Shown: positions 1 to 9,030 of the stretch, one piece after another
Position numbering within the stretch: the stretch's first letter is position 1
Layout: every line of letters starts with the position of its first letter
Notes under the pieces: generated by a model
What the model was told of the DNA's origin: nothing
Databases searched by the model: none
What the model saw: the letters and a program-made list of their open reading frames with translations, nothing else
Assembly: GCA_041395505.1 (NCBI GenBank)
Contig: JAWLAG010000002.1
Location: 847,358 to 911,357, forward strand
Direction: 5' to 3'
DNA length: 64,000 nt
Origin: Steroidobacteraceae bacterium
GTDB lineage: Bacteria > Pseudomonadota > Gammaproteobacteria > Steroidobacterales > Steroidobacteraceae
Made by a program: the position numbers and the translations under genes

Positions 1-791
1 TTCAGGACCGCATTGATCATGGTCGAGATGAGCAAAGACACGGTTGCGCGTTCGCGCTGCAAGGCGCTGAGCCAGGCCTGCGGCGTAAATTGCGGCAGGA
101 TGATCTGTGGTGCGCCGATCATCATGTAGGTAACCGCCATGAACACCGCGCCCATGTGATAAAGCGGCGTCGCGACCAGATTCACGTCATCGGCACGCGC
201 GGCGTCGGCAATCAGTTGGTTGTAGCCGTTAGCCACGAGGTTGAGGTGCGAGACCATTGCCCCCTTGGGCAAGCCGGTCGTTCCGCTGGTATAGAAAATG
301 GCGAAGCAATCGGTTTCGGTCGCGGACGATTCGCGGGGCCTGGCATCGCCAGCCGCGATGATCGCCTCGTAGGATCGTGCATCGCGCAACCCCTCTTTCG
401 CAACGTTCCAGACCACAATAGAGTCGCCAAGTGCACCGCGCAGCACATCAACCGTAGCCGCATACTCGACACTCGATATCAACAGCGCCGGCCTGGCATG
501 ACGCAACAGGACCAGTGCGTCCGCTGCAGTCAGTCGGTAGTTGACGGGGACGGCGATGCAGCCGCTACGGGCGCAGGCGAAGTAGATTTCAAGATATTCC
601 GGGCAATTGCCGAGCAGCACCGCGACGCGATCGCCTTGCCTGAGTCCCTGAGCGCGCATCGCTCCCGCCAGTCGATCGACACGGGCGTCGAGCTCCGCCC
701 AGGTGGCACTGCGATCACCCATGCGCAGCGCGGGTCGATGCGGAAAACGCAAGGCGTTGCGGCGCGGTATGTCATCCAGCGTCATGGGCAT
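1..791 (-). CDS. AMP-dependent acyl-CoA synthetase (partial)
   Basis: ANL-superfamily enzyme that activates a carboxylic acid to acyl-CoA through an acyl-adenylate. The window edge cuts it, leaving about 263 N-terminal residues. The AMP-binding signature FYTSGTTGLPKGAMVSH is read on the minus strand at about 240-305. The start MPMTLDDIPRRNAL, followed by a WAELDARVDRLAGAM helix, is usual for the family. ATG at 791 is preferred; a second in-frame ATG lies at 785. It begins 21 bases after the stop of the B12-binding mutase subunit, so it is probably co-transcribed with the mutase and may supply or recycle the acyl-CoA that the mutase rearranges. Substrate cannot be read from the visible part. 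Confidence 0.9.
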   Translation of the reverse strand, partial: MPMTLDDIPRRNALRFPHRPALRMGDRSATWAELDARVDRLAGAMRAQGLRQGDRVAVLLGNCPEYLEIYFACARSGCIAVPVNYRLTAADALVLLRHARPALLISSVEYAATVDVLRGALGDSIVVWNVAKEGLRDARSYEAIIAAGDARPRESSATETDCFAIFYTSGTTGLPKGAMVSHLNLVANGYNQLIADAARADDVNLVATPLYHMGAVFMAVTYMMIGAPQIILPQFTPQAWLSALQRERATVSLLISTMINAVL

Positions 792-812
792 CTGGCTTTT
801 TGCCGCGATCCG

Positions 813-1217
813 TCAGACCGCCAGTGGTTGCCGCAACGCGTTCGCGACGCGCTCGAGGAGATCGGCTGTCAGCGTGCCGGGCGGAATGACCTCCGCGACG
901 CCCATGTCCTTCAACGCAGCTACATCGTCCGCCGGGATGACGCCGCCGCAGAACACCGGCAGCGAAAGCTTCTCGGCGCGCATGGCATCGATCAGTCGCC
1001 GCATCTGGGTCATGTGCTGGCCGGACAGGTAGCTGAGTCCGATCCCGTCGACATGCTCCTCGATGGCCGCCTTGACGACTTCCCGCGCATTGTTATGCAG
1101 CCCGAGGTAGATGACTTCATAACCGGCTTCCCTGAGCTTCTGTGCGACGGTCACGATGCCGGTATCGTGACAATCGAGCCCGGTCTTCGCGAGCAGCAGT
1201 CTTCTCGGTGCGCCCAT
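813..1217 (-). CDS. B12-binding subunit of acyl-CoA mutase
   Basis: Small cobalamin-binding protein (134 residues) of the methylmalonyl-CoA mutase C-terminal domain type. The lower-axial-ligand motif DxHxxG is present as DCHDTG near residues 14-19, and GIGLSYLSGQH and VFCGGVIP match the later conserved loops of the Rossmann-like B12 domain. The start MGAPRRLLLAKTGLD at 1217 is chosen because it places the first beta strand directly at the N terminus, as in homologues; an open frame continues upstream to 1304 but only overlaps the mutase gene. It follows the large subunit with 4 bases between stop and start, so the two are translationally linked and form a two-component mutase like Icm or Hcm enzymes. 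Confidence 0.92.
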   Translation of the reverse strand: MGAPRRLLLAKTGLDCHDTGIVTVAQKLREAGYEVIYLGLHNNAREVVKAAIEEHVDGIGLSYLSGQHMTQMRRLIDAMRAEKLSLPVFCGGVIPADDVAALKDMGVAEVIPPGTLTADLLERVANALRQPLAV

Positions 1218-1221
1218 GGGT

Positions 1222-2874
1222 TTACTCCTGACGAACAGCGGTTTTCTGTGCGCGGCGCATCGCTTCGTGGATCTCGCCCATGGTCGCCTTGTTGCGAAGC
1301 GCATTCATGATCACGGGCACCATATTCTCGCGGCGCTGCCATGCCGACTCGAGTTGCGCGAGCGCCTCGCCCCAGCGCGTCGCATCGCGTTGTATGCGAT
1401 AGCGCCGAAGATATTCGCCGCGCCTTGCGCCCCATTCGTCGGCGCGGATCTTGTGCACCTCAACCGGCCTTTCCTCCTGTGCCGGAATCGTGAAGCGATT
1501 GACGGCGACCAGCGGCCGCCTGCCGCTGTCGATCGATTCCTGGTTGCGATATCGCGCCTGATTGATCTGCCCCTCGAGCCAGCCCTCGCGCACGGCGGCA
1601 CTCATGCCGCCGAGGTCACGCACCGTCTGCAGTTTGGCGAGAATCGCCTCTTCGATCCGATTGGTGAGCGCCTCGACGTAATAGGATCCCGCGAGTGGAT
1701 CGATCGTCTTGGTGACACCGGTCTCATAGGCCAGCACCTGCTGTGTCCTGAGCGCAATGCGCGATGACTCCTCAGTCGGCAGGCCATGACCCTCGTCGTA
1801 GGAGCACAGGTGCACCGATTGTGCACCACCAAGTACCGCGGCCATCGCTTCGTAGGCCGCCCGTACGATATTGACCTCGGGCTGTTGCGTCGTCAGCGTA
1901 TTGCCCGCCGTTTGCACCGAGAACCGCAGCCGCCAGCACTCCGGATTCGTGGCGCCGAATTCTTCGCGCATGGTGCGTGCGTAAATGCGCCGCATGGCGC
2001 GAAACTTGGCGGCTTCCTCGAAGAAGTCGATCGATGCCGAGAGAAAGAACGACGCGCGACGAGCGAACACGTTGACATCGAGGCCTCGCTCGCGCGCCAT
2101 GCGATAAACATCGAAGGCATGTCCCAGCGTGAACGCGCCGTCCTCGATTGCGTTGACGCCGGTCTCGCGGAGGTTGTAGCCGTTGGTCACCATCCAGTTG
2201 AGGCGCGGCATGCGTGTCGAGATGAATTCGATGTTGTCGATGCACAGTCGCAGCGTACCCTCGAGTGGAAAGAACTGCGTGATGGTCTGCAGAGGTCCGC
2301 CGCTCATCTGGAAGAACGGATCGTTCTGCTGGGTGCCGATAACGCTCTCGAGGGGTACGTTCTTGTCTTCTGCGACACAGGCCAGCATGGCGAGCGTGAC
2401 GCTCGAGACCGGCGGCCGGATCGACAATGCATACGAGACCTTGTCCGGTCCGAAGCCGTCGTAGAGCGCCGCCATGTCCTCGAGCGTGCTGATCGCAACG
2501 CCGGTCACCCCGACTTCACCGTCGGCGATCTCGTCGTCTGAATCGAACCCGTAGGAAGTGGGCAGGTCGATGGTAATGACGAAGCCGTTGGCACCATTCT
2601 CGTGCAGGTAGCGTATGCGCTGGTTGGTCTCCTGCGGCGAGCCGAAGCCGACCTGGAAGCGGCGTGTCCAGATGCGGCTGCGGTACATGCCGGGATAGGG
2701 GCCACGTACGAACGGGTATTCGCCGGGCTGACCGAGATCCCGTTCGGGGTCGAGGGCTTCGAGATGCCCAGGACCGTACAGTGCCTCGATCTCGATGCCG
2801 GAATTGGTCTCGAACAGCTGCTCTTCGGCATCACGGGCGACGCCGACGGACGCGGCCGGCGCTGGCTTGGGCAT
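1222..2874 (-). CDS. Methylmalonyl-CoA mutase-family large subunit, divergent active site
   Basis: Catalytic TIM-barrel subunit (550 residues) of a B12-dependent acyl-CoA mutase. Family blocks are clear: PFVRGPYPGMYRSRIWT, LPTSYGFDSDD, AGNTLTTQQPEVNIVRAA, LGGAQSVHL, IDPLAGSYYVE. By recalled alignment with MCM and isobutyryl-CoA mutase, two key positions differ. The residue equivalent to MCM Tyr89 is Gln74 (in RRFQVGFG), and the catalytic His244 is Asn234 (in NGYNLRETG). A few residues are also inserted before TLRL at about 190-210, near the substrate-specificity residue. The substrate is therefore probably not methylmalonyl-CoA. It is the first gene of a minus-strand operon with the B12 subunit and an acyl-CoA synthetase, divergent from the hydantoinase operon. 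ATG at 2874 has a weak upstream CCGGAG. Confidence 0.93.
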   Translation of the reverse strand: MPKPAPAASVGVARDAEEQLFETNSGIEIEALYGPGHLEALDPERDLGQPGEYPFVRGPYPGMYRSRIWTRRFQVGFGSPQETNQRIRYLHENGANGFVITIDLPTSYGFDSDDEIADGEVGVTGVAISTLEDMAALYDGFGPDKVSYALSIRPPVSSVTLAMLACVAEDKNVPLESVIGTQQNDPFFQMSGGPLQTITQFFPLEGTLRLCIDNIEFISTRMPRLNWMVTNGYNLRETGVNAIEDGAFTLGHAFDVYRMARERGLDVNVFARRASFFLSASIDFFEEAAKFRAMRRIYARTMREEFGATNPECWRLRFSVQTAGNTLTTQQPEVNIVRAAYEAMAAVLGGAQSVHLCSYDEGHGLPTEESSRIALRTQQVLAYETGVTKTIDPLAGSYYVEALTNRIEEAILAKLQTVRDLGGMSAAVREGWLEGQINQARYRNQESIDSGRRPLVAVNRFTIPAQEERPVEVHKIRADEWGARRGEYLRRYRIQRDATRWGEALAQLESAWQRRENMVPVIMNALRNKATMGEIHEAMRRAQKTAVRQE

Positions 2875-2980
2875 GGTGTAACTCCGGTGCCTGCAAAATT
2901 GTTATAAGCTTAAAGTATGCTACCGGGGTGGCCGCAATGCCACCGCAACCTGACGCCGCATTTTCAGGAAAGGACAGCTG
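2875..2980. promoter_or_regulatory. Divergent intergenic region, mutase operon / hydantoinase operon
   Basis: The only intergenic stretch between the two divergent operons, so it must hold at least one of their promoters. It contains an AT-rich patch at about 2905-2925 centred on the palindrome TAAGCTTA in an otherwise GC-rich context, a plausible operator or promoter. An AGGAAAGGACAGCTG Shine-Dalgarno region precedes the ATG at 2981. No confident -35/-10 pair with good spacing was found. Confidence 0.35.
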
Positions 2981-3631
2981 ATGAGCCAGAGCAATCCCCG
3001 TCCCGAATGGACCATGACAGCACGAGAACGCGCTGTGACCGCAATCCGCGAACAGGGTGTAAACGATGCGGTCGCCGCCGTCGACGGCGTATTGGCCGAG
3101 GCGCTGCCAATTCATGATTTCTACGGCGACATGTGCGCCACGTTCTGCGATTTCATCAAGGAGGAGCTCGGCGAAGCGGGTGTCGAGAAAGCCTGGCGAT
3201 ACCTGGGCGAAAGGCTCTGGCGTCCGGTCTACGAACATACCGTCAAGACCGGCGGTGTCGAAGCCATGGCCGGACTCTATGCCATGTTCCTGCGCTCGCA
3301 CCGCTACAAATTCCGCGTCGATGAAGACGACGACAAGATTACCTTTCATCTGGACTATTGCCCGAGCGGACAGCGCTTGATGCAGGAAGGCAAGCTCAAG
3401 GGCGACAATCGTCATCCGCTGCAACATGGTGTTACCGAGGAGCCGCGCGAGTGGACGTTTGGCAAGGCGGGCGTACCCTACTACTGCGGTCATACGTCGT
3501 TGTGGTTCGACGTCATGCCGCGCGAGTGGGGATTGCCGGTGATGAGCGGCCGCTACGGCGATTTCGATGCCGAGGGGCGTGTAACTGGCACACCCTGCCA
3601 GACGTTCTTCTGGAAGAAACCGCGCAAATAA
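2981..3631 (+). CDS. L-2-amino-thiazoline-4-carboxylate hydrolase-like protein
   Basis: 216-residue soluble protein, first gene of the plus-strand operon. Overall pattern and context (directly before a hydantoinase/oxoprolinase A/B pair) resemble the ATC_hydrolase family (PF14196), whose named member opens a thiazoline ring; this is a tentative match from memory. Visible features: two acidic/aromatic helices near residues 46-75, DYCPSG at about 125, PYYCGHTSLWFD at about 165, and a C-terminal GTPCQTFFWKKP. The three spaced cysteines could bind a metal or form the active site. No signal peptide. ATG 2981 has an AGGACAGCTG Shine-Dalgarno; the stop is 18 bases before hyuA. The gene could equally be a structural partner of the hydrolase pair. 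Confidence 0.7.
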   Translation: MSQSNPRPEWTMTARERAVTAIREQGVNDAVAAVDGVLAEALPIHDFYGDMCATFCDFIKEELGEAGVEKAWRYLGERLWRPVYEHTVKTGGVEAMAGLYAMFLRSHRYKFRVDEDDDKITFHLDYCPSGQRLMQEGKLKGDNRHPLQHGVTEEPREWTFGKAGVPYYCGHTSLWFDVMPREWGLPVMSGRYGDFDAEGRVTGTPCQTFFWKKPRK

Positions 3632-3649
3632 CCTCACGGGGTCCGCACG

Positions 3650-5752
3650 ATGGCATTCAGAATTGGCGTAGACGTCGGTGGCACGTTCACCGATTTCCTG
3701 GTTTCGGCGAAGGGCAAGGACGCACGCGTCTACAAGTCCTCCACGACGCCGGATAACCCGACCATTGGCTTCTTCGACGGGCTCGAACAGGCCGCTCGCG
3801 ACCATGACCTGACGTTGCAGCAGTTCCTCGACAAGGTCGACACCATCGTGCATGGCACGACGATCACCACGAATGCGGTGTTGACCGGAACGGGTGCGCG
3901 CACCGGTTTCGTTACCACCAAAGGATTTCGCGACGTCCTCAATATGCGCCGCGGCCTGAAGGAGCGGCAGTTCGAGCGTTATGCGCCACCGGCGCCATTG
4001 GTCCCGCGCCGCCTTACCTGTCCGGTCGAGGAACGAGTACTGGTCGACGGCAGCGTCGCGGTGCCGCTCAACGAAGGCGATGTTCGCGCCGCCGCCGAGG
4101 TCTTCAAGCGCGATAAGGTCGAAGCCGTTGCCGTCTCCTACCTGTGGTCCTTCCTCAACCCGGCGCACGAGCTGCGCACGCGCGAAATTCTCGAGTCTGC
4201 GCTACCCGGCGTCTACATCTCGCTGTCGGTCGAGATACTGCCGCAGATTCGCGTCTACGAGCGGCATAGCACCACGGCACTCAATGCCTATTCAGGTCCG
4301 ATCCTCACGCGCTACCTGTCGCGCCTCGAGAAAGAACTCGAACGGCGCGGTTACAAGGGCACTTTGCTGATCATGCAGTCGAATGGCGGCGTCATGTCGC
4401 CGCAGGTCGCGCAGCGCTTTGCTTCCAATACATTGCTTTCAGGGCCCGCTGGCGCACCGGGCGCCGGTGTGTTCTACGGCAGCACACACGGATTTCGCAA
4501 TGTCATCACTGTCGACATGGGCGGGACATCGTTCGACGTCGCACTCGTGAAAGACGGACGGCCGACCGTCACGACCGAAGGCTCCATTGGCGAACATCGC
4601 ATCGCCTCGCCCATTCTCGACATACACACGATCGGCGCTGGCGGCGGCTCAATCGCCCGCGTCGACACAGGCGGGTTGCTGGCAGTCGGCCCGGCCAGCG
4701 CCGGCGCACAACCTGGACCGGCCTGCTACGGTCGCGGCGGCGATCAGCCGACCGTGACCGATGCGGATTTCCTGCTCGGCTACCTCGACGCACAGGCTTT
4801 TCACGGCGGCAATCTCACGCTCGACCACGAACGCGCCTGCAAGGCCGTGGACGATCACGTCGCCAAGCCATTGGGTACGGACGTGACGCGCGCCGCCGAA
4901 GGCATCTACCAGGTCATCAACGCGAATATGGCCGCGGCGCTCGGCGTCGTATCCGTGCAGCGTGGTTATGACCCGCGCGAGTTCGTGCTGATCGTTGCCG
5001 GCGGTGCGGGGCCGATTCACGCGGCACCTATTGCGCGTGAACTCGATATCCCATTGGTGCTCATACCTCGCGAATCCTCGGTGTTTTGCGCCGCCGGGAT
5101 GCTGATTTCCGACCTGCAGCACGATTTCGTGCGCACCTATGCGCGCGATTTCGACAAGGTCGATGTCAAGGAAATCGTCGGCCTGCTCAGGGAAATGGCT
5201 GCCGCCGCGCAGAAAACGCTGCTCGATGAACACGTACCGCGCAAGGATATCCGCCTCGAATACAGCGCCGATCTGCGCTACGTCGGCCAATTCAACGAGG
5301 TCGAGGTACCGCTCGATTTCAATGGCACCCTCGATGCCAAGCGCATGGCGAAGACACTGGCACGCTTTCACGAGCGGCACGATGCGCTCTACGGCTATGC
5401 CATGCAGGGTGCGCCGGCCGAACTCATCAACCTGCGCGTCACGGCACGCGGCCTTACGCCAAAGCCAACCTTCAAGCGCTCGCGACGCGCCGGTACCACG
5501 GCGAAAGCGGCATTGGTTGGCAAGCGCGACGCCTATTTCGACGGCAAGTGGGTAAAGACGCCCGTGTATGACGGCCTCAAGTTGCAGCACGGCCATGGCG
5601 TGAAGGGACCGGCTATCGTGCAGCAGCCCACGACGACCATCGTCGTGCCGCCGGACTACGATTTGCGTTGCGATGAGTTCAACAATTACCTCATGTATCC
5701 AAAGGGTTCCAATGTAAGCGCGCTGATCAAGCGCCTGAGTCGAAGGAGCTGA
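3650..5752 (+). CDS. hyuA: Hydantoinase/oxoprolinase family protein, A subunit
   Basis: 700-residue HyuA-type subunit of an ATP-dependent amide-ring hydrolase or carboxylase (N-methylhydantoinase A / acetone carboxylase beta / 5-oxoprolinase superfamily). The actin-like ATPase N terminus shows GVDVGGTFTDF at residues 6-16 and VHGTTITTNAVL near 68. The second phosphate loop is ITVDMGGTSFDVAL near 288, followed by IGAGGGSIA. The C-terminal domain ends with VKGPAIVQQPTTTIVVPP. Length is normal for the family. It lies 18 bases after the ATC-hydrolase-like gene, and its stop is two bases before the B-subunit ATG, so the two subunits are co-translated. Substrate unknown; the linked mutase operon suggests a heterocyclic or carboxyl-bearing compound entering CoA metabolism (inference). 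Confidence 0.93.
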   Translation: MAFRIGVDVGGTFTDFLVSAKGKDARVYKSSTTPDNPTIGFFDGLEQAARDHDLTLQQFLDKVDTIVHGTTITTNAVLTGTGARTGFVTTKGFRDVLNMRRGLKERQFERYAPPAPLVPRRLTCPVEERVLVDGSVAVPLNEGDVRAAAEVFKRDKVEAVAVSYLWSFLNPAHELRTREILESALPGVYISLSVEILPQIRVYERHSTTALNAYSGPILTRYLSRLEKELERRGYKGTLLIMQSNGGVMSPQVAQRFASNTLLSGPAGAPGAGVFYGSTHGFRNVITVDMGGTSFDVALVKDGRPTVTTEGSIGEHRIASPILDIHTIGAGGGSIARVDTGGLLAVGPASAGAQPGPACYGRGGDQPTVTDADFLLGYLDAQAFHGGNLTLDHERACKAVDDHVAKPLGTDVTRAAEGIYQVINANMAAALGVVSVQRGYDPREFVLIVAGGAGPIHAAPIARELDIPLVLIPRESSVFCAAGMLISDLQHDFVRTYARDFDKVDVKEIVGLLREMAAAAQKTLLDEHVPRKDIRLEYSADLRYVGQFNEVEVPLDFNGTLDAKRMAKTLARFHERHDALYGYAMQGAPAELINLRVTARGLTPKPTFKRSRRAGTTAKAALVGKRDAYFDGKWVKTPVYDGLKLQHGHGVKGPAIVQQPTTTIVVPPDYDLRCDEFNNYLMYPKGSNVSALIKRLSRRS

Positions 5753-5754
5753 AC

Positions 5755-7512
5755 ATGCCGAAGACCACCGCACGCCGCCGCCTGGATTCCATCATCGTCT
5801 CGGTCATTGGAAATCGACTCGATGCGATCAGCAAGGAGATCGGCCAGACGATGCTTCGCACCTCGCGCTCGCCAATCTTTTCCGAAGCGCGTGATTTCGT
5901 GACGGCCATTTTCGATGGCGAACTGCGGCTCGTTGCACAGACGGCCTACATTCCCGTGATCATGGGTGCACTCCCATTCGTCATACGCCAGTTGCGTGCG
6001 ACCTTTGGCGACGATGTGCAGGAAGGCGACGTCTTCATCTGCAACGATCCCTATCGCGCCGGCAACAATCATCCGCCCGATATCAATATCATCAAGCCGG
6101 TGCTTCAAGGCGGCAAGGTGGCTTTCTGGGCCGTATCCAAAGGGCATCATGCCGATGTCGGCGGTGGCGGTGTCGCCGGCTACAACCCGGCTGCAAAATT
6201 CATCTGGGAAGAAGGCCTGCGCATACCACCGTCCAAACTCTATATCGCGGGCAAGCCCAACAAGGCGTTGTGGGACACGATACTCCTCAATGTGCATTTG
6301 CCGTTCCTCGTCGAAGGCGATCTCAACTGCCAGGTCGGCGCAGTGACCATCGGGTCACGGGGTCTGCGTGCGCTCCTAGACAAATACGGCAAATCGACGC
6401 TCGATTCCGCTATCAATGCCATATTCGACGCCTCGGAGGAACAGATGCGCGCGGCAATCCGCACCGTGCCATCGGGTGTTTATCGCGGCGAAGCCAAGCT
6501 TGACCACGACGGTATCAACAAGGATCGCCAGATCACGATTCGCGTCGCGATCAAAATCAAGGGCGGCGACCTTACGTTCGATTTCGAGGGCTCGGATCCG
6601 CAGGTCGCGGGCTACGTCAACAGCACCTTGCCGAACACGACCTCCTCGGCATTCATAGCGCTGTTTCTCTCGCTCGGTTCCGACATTCGTTTCAACGAAG
6701 GCGCGCTGCGCGCCCTGCACGTGGTCGCTCCGGAGGGCAGCATCGTCAATCCCCGCGAGCCCGCACCGGTAACGGGTTGTACCGTATCGACCTCCCAGGC
6801 CATCGTCGAGGCGGTGTGGCTGGCGTTGGCGCAAGCAGCGCCCGATCGGGTCGACGCTGCCTGGTCACGTTGGTGCGCGCCCGCTTCGATGGGTATGAAC
6901 CCACGCACCGGGCGGCCTTTCGGCGACATTCACTTCATGTGCAAGGGTGGCGGCGGCGCGTCGCAGGGTAGTGACGGCTGGGACCACCTGGCGCCTTCCT
7001 TTTGCGCCGGCAGCCTGCGTGCGCCGGATCCGGAGCTGCACGAACTGGTCGACCCATACACGGTACTTCAATACGAGTATTGGCCCGATAGCGCAGGCGC
7101 CGGCGAATGGCGTGGCGGCATGGGGACGATCTATCGCTGGCGGATCGAGACGGATGGCATTCCGCTTGCGAATTTCGGCGGCGGAATTTCCGAATCGACG
7201 GCGCCTTTCGGGCTCGAAGGCGGCAAAGCAGCGCCGCCGCACGAGGTCTACCTTCAGAAAGGTGGCACTCGAACGGCGGCCGATACCGAGAGTTTCTTCC
7301 AGTGCGACAAAGGTGATGTGTTCGAGATATTCCAAAGCGGCGGCGGGGGCTTCGGTGATCCACGCAAGCGCTCCATCGAAAAGGTGAGCGCCGACGTTCG
7401 CGACGGGATCGTGTCGGTCGCAAAGGCGCGCGAGGATTACGGCGTCGTCATCGATTCCACGACACTCAAGGTGGACGAAGCAGCAACACGGGCGCTGCGA
7501 GGCGGTGCCTGA
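5755..7512 (+). CDS. hyuB: Hydantoinase/oxoprolinase family protein, B subunit
   Basis: 585-residue HyuB-type partner of the preceding A subunit. Family landmarks: MLRTSRSPIFSEARDF near residue 31, FICNDPYRAGNNHPPDI near 96, AVSKGHHADVGG near 125, VTGCTVSTSQ near 340, GGGGFGDPRKR near 525. The start at 5755 has a good AAGGAG Shine-Dalgarno inside the end of hyuA. Two-subunit hydantoinases use ATP hydrolysis in subunit A to drive opening of a cyclic amide with subunit B; acetone carboxylases use the same folds with a third subunit that is absent here. The stop overlaps the GTG start of the following VOC gene, so all three are one transcription unit. Confidence 0.93.
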   Translation: MPKTTARRRLDSIIVSVIGNRLDAISKEIGQTMLRTSRSPIFSEARDFVTAIFDGELRLVAQTAYIPVIMGALPFVIRQLRATFGDDVQEGDVFICNDPYRAGNNHPPDINIIKPVLQGGKVAFWAVSKGHHADVGGGGVAGYNPAAKFIWEEGLRIPPSKLYIAGKPNKALWDTILLNVHLPFLVEGDLNCQVGAVTIGSRGLRALLDKYGKSTLDSAINAIFDASEEQMRAAIRTVPSGVYRGEAKLDHDGINKDRQITIRVAIKIKGGDLTFDFEGSDPQVAGYVNSTLPNTTSSAFIALFLSLGSDIRFNEGALRALHVVAPEGSIVNPREPAPVTGCTVSTSQAIVEAVWLALAQAAPDRVDAAWSRWCAPASMGMNPRTGRPFGDIHFMCKGGGGASQGSDGWDHLAPSFCAGSLRAPDPELHELVDPYTVLQYEYWPDSAGAGEWRGGMGTIYRWRIETDGIPLANFGGGISESTAPFGLEGGKAAPPHEVYLQKGGTRTAADTESFFQCDKGDVFEIFQSGGGGFGDPRKRSIEKVSADVRDGIVSVAKAREDYGVVIDSTTLKVDEAATRALRGGA

Positions 7513-8473
7513 CGCGATTGCCGTGTCACCGCTCGTACGCACGCTGACCACCATCACCATCAGCGCGCGCGATCCCGAGTCGCTGCAGCATTTCTTCTGC
7601 ACAGGCCTCGGCTGGCGCAAGGTGGCTCAGCACGCGCTCGATGAGCACATCGCCGCACACTGGGGCATCGCCCCCGGCAGTGCCGGTTCGCAAGCCATCA
7701 CTTTGGCGCCTGCAGACACGACGAGAGGACAGGTGCGCATCGTTGCCGGCCGGGAACGATCGCGCCGCCGACCGATTGCATCGCGATTCGCCGGCATCGA
7801 AATGATCGTGCCGCGCGATCTCGATGCGCTCTACGAAGAGCTTCGCCAGCTACCTGGCATTACCGTATTGCAGCCACCGATCGACACGGATTGGTCGGAG
7901 TTCGGCAGCAATCTGCACCGCGCGTTTATCCTGAGTGCGCATGGCGGCACCCACCTCGCGTTCACCATGGGTCTGACCGAGCCGGCCGGGCGCAGCTTTC
8001 CAACCAGCAACGCCCGTGCCGGCCACGTGTTCGAATTGCCTCTGGTGACTACGCGCTTCGATCGGGCGCGCGCTTTCTACGTTGGCGTGCTTGGCATGCA
8101 ACCCGTGCTCGAATCGCGCTTCGAGCGCGGCTTCTGGCATCGAATCTGGAAACTGCCCGAGCCGACCGACGTTCAACTGCATATCCTTAAAGGCAATGCG
8201 CCGGGTACCGGGCTCGGTGCAATCGAGCTCACGGGCTATCCCGCGGAGGTGATTGACGACGACACGCCCGACGCGTGGCGTTTCGACGGTGGCGCCTGCA
8301 TGATCACCTACGACACGACGAACATCGACGCGGTCTTCGATGCCGTTTCCGCATCCAGGTTTGCCGAAATTGTCGGACGACCACTGCCCTTGAGCATCTG
8401 GGACGAACGACGTGCCTTCGTTTTCCGCGGACCGGATGGCGAGCGGGTGGAGATCGTGCAGGCAGGCCTATAG
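7505..8473 (+). CDS. Tandem VOC-domain (glyoxalase/dioxygenase fold) protein
   Basis: 322-residue protein with two vicinal-oxygen-chelate units: the first from about residue 12 (LTTITISARDPESLQHFF) to 155, the second from about 168 (GHVFELPLVTTRFDRARAFY) to 320, ending in FVFRGPDGERVEIVQ. The starting codon is GTG at 7505, overlapping the hyuB stop by 8 bases. VOC enzymes bind a divalent metal and include isomerases, epimerases and extradiol dioxygenases. Its place at the end of the hydantoinase operon suggests it acts on the ring-opened product or, like methylmalonyl-CoA epimerase, supplies the mutase with the right stereoisomer, but the sequence does not establish either. Confidence 0.85.
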   Translation: MPDAIAVSPLVRTLTTITISARDPESLQHFFCTGLGWRKVAQHALDEHIAAHWGIAPGSAGSQAITLAPADTTRGQVRIVAGRERSRRRPIASRFAGIEMIVPRDLDALYEELRQLPGITVLQPPIDTDWSEFGSNLHRAFILSAHGGTHLAFTMGLTEPAGRSFPTSNARAGHVFELPLVTTRFDRARAFYVGVLGMQPVLESRFERGFWHRIWKLPEPTDVQLHILKGNAPGTGLGAIELTGYPAEVIDDDTPDAWRFDGGACMITYDTTNIDAVFDAVSASRFAEIVGRPLPLSIWDERRAFVFRGPDGERVEIVQAGL

Positions 8474-8563
8474 AGTCGTGATGCGCCAGCTGACAGCTCG
8501 GGTTTGCCGCGTCGCCTCACGCGTAGTAGTCTCACCCACATAACAACGACAAAAGGGGGCCAT

Positions 8564-9001
8564 ATGAACGAACAGACTGCCACCGCAACACCCAAGCACC
8601 TTTGGGTCGTCGGCATATTGGCCACGCTTTGGAATTCCGTCGGCTGTGTCGACTACTTCATGACACAGACGAAGAACATGAATTACCTGAAGGCTTTCAC
8701 TCCGGAGCAGATCGATTATTTCGGCGCGTTTCCAGCCTGGGCAGACGCCGCCTGGGCCCTCGGCGTCTGGGGTGCCCTCGCCGGGTCCATTTTACTGCTA
8801 CTGCGGCAGCGCTTCGCCGTGCATGCCTTCGGACTCTCGCTGCTTGGCATGGCCGTCGCCTTCCTCTACCAGTTCGGCCTGTCCGATGCGCTTGCGCTGT
8901 TCGGTGCCGGACCAAGCCTGTTCACGCTTGTCATTGTGGTAATCGGGATCGCGCTGTTCGTCTACGCCCGGAAAATGGCTGCGCGCGGCGTATTGGGGTA
9001 G
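8564..9001 (+). CDS. Small four-helix inner-membrane protein
   Basis: 145-residue membrane protein of an uncharacterised family. Four hydrophobic segments are visible: about 13-30 (LWVVGILATLWNSVG), 57-78, 85-108 and 115-137. The region YFMTQTKNMNYLKAFTPEQ between helices 1 and 2 is a recognisable family feature. The start at 8564 is supported by AAAGGGGGCC upstream of ATG; an open frame extends upstream without a ribosome site. It is monocistronic, about 90 bases after the VOC gene and convergent with the next gene. Function unknown. Confidence 0.8.
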   Translation: MNEQTATATPKHLWVVGILATLWNSVGCVDYFMTQTKNMNYLKAFTPEQIDYFGAFPAWADAAWALGVWGALAGSILLLLRQRFAVHAFGLSLLGMAVAFLYQFGLSDALALFGAGPSLFTLVIVVIGIALFVYARKMAARGVLG

Positions 9002-9030
9002 CGTCTGGCGATAGCCCTCGTGGCGGAACG

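Noticed and set aside
90..1310. Long plus-strand open frame opposite the mutase operon
   Set aside because: It is antisense to the acyl-CoA synthetase and B12 subunit, has the Arg/His-rich composition of a shadow frame, and no family motif. The same holds for the minus-strand frames at 2831-4168 and 4649-5773 and for 38663-40513.
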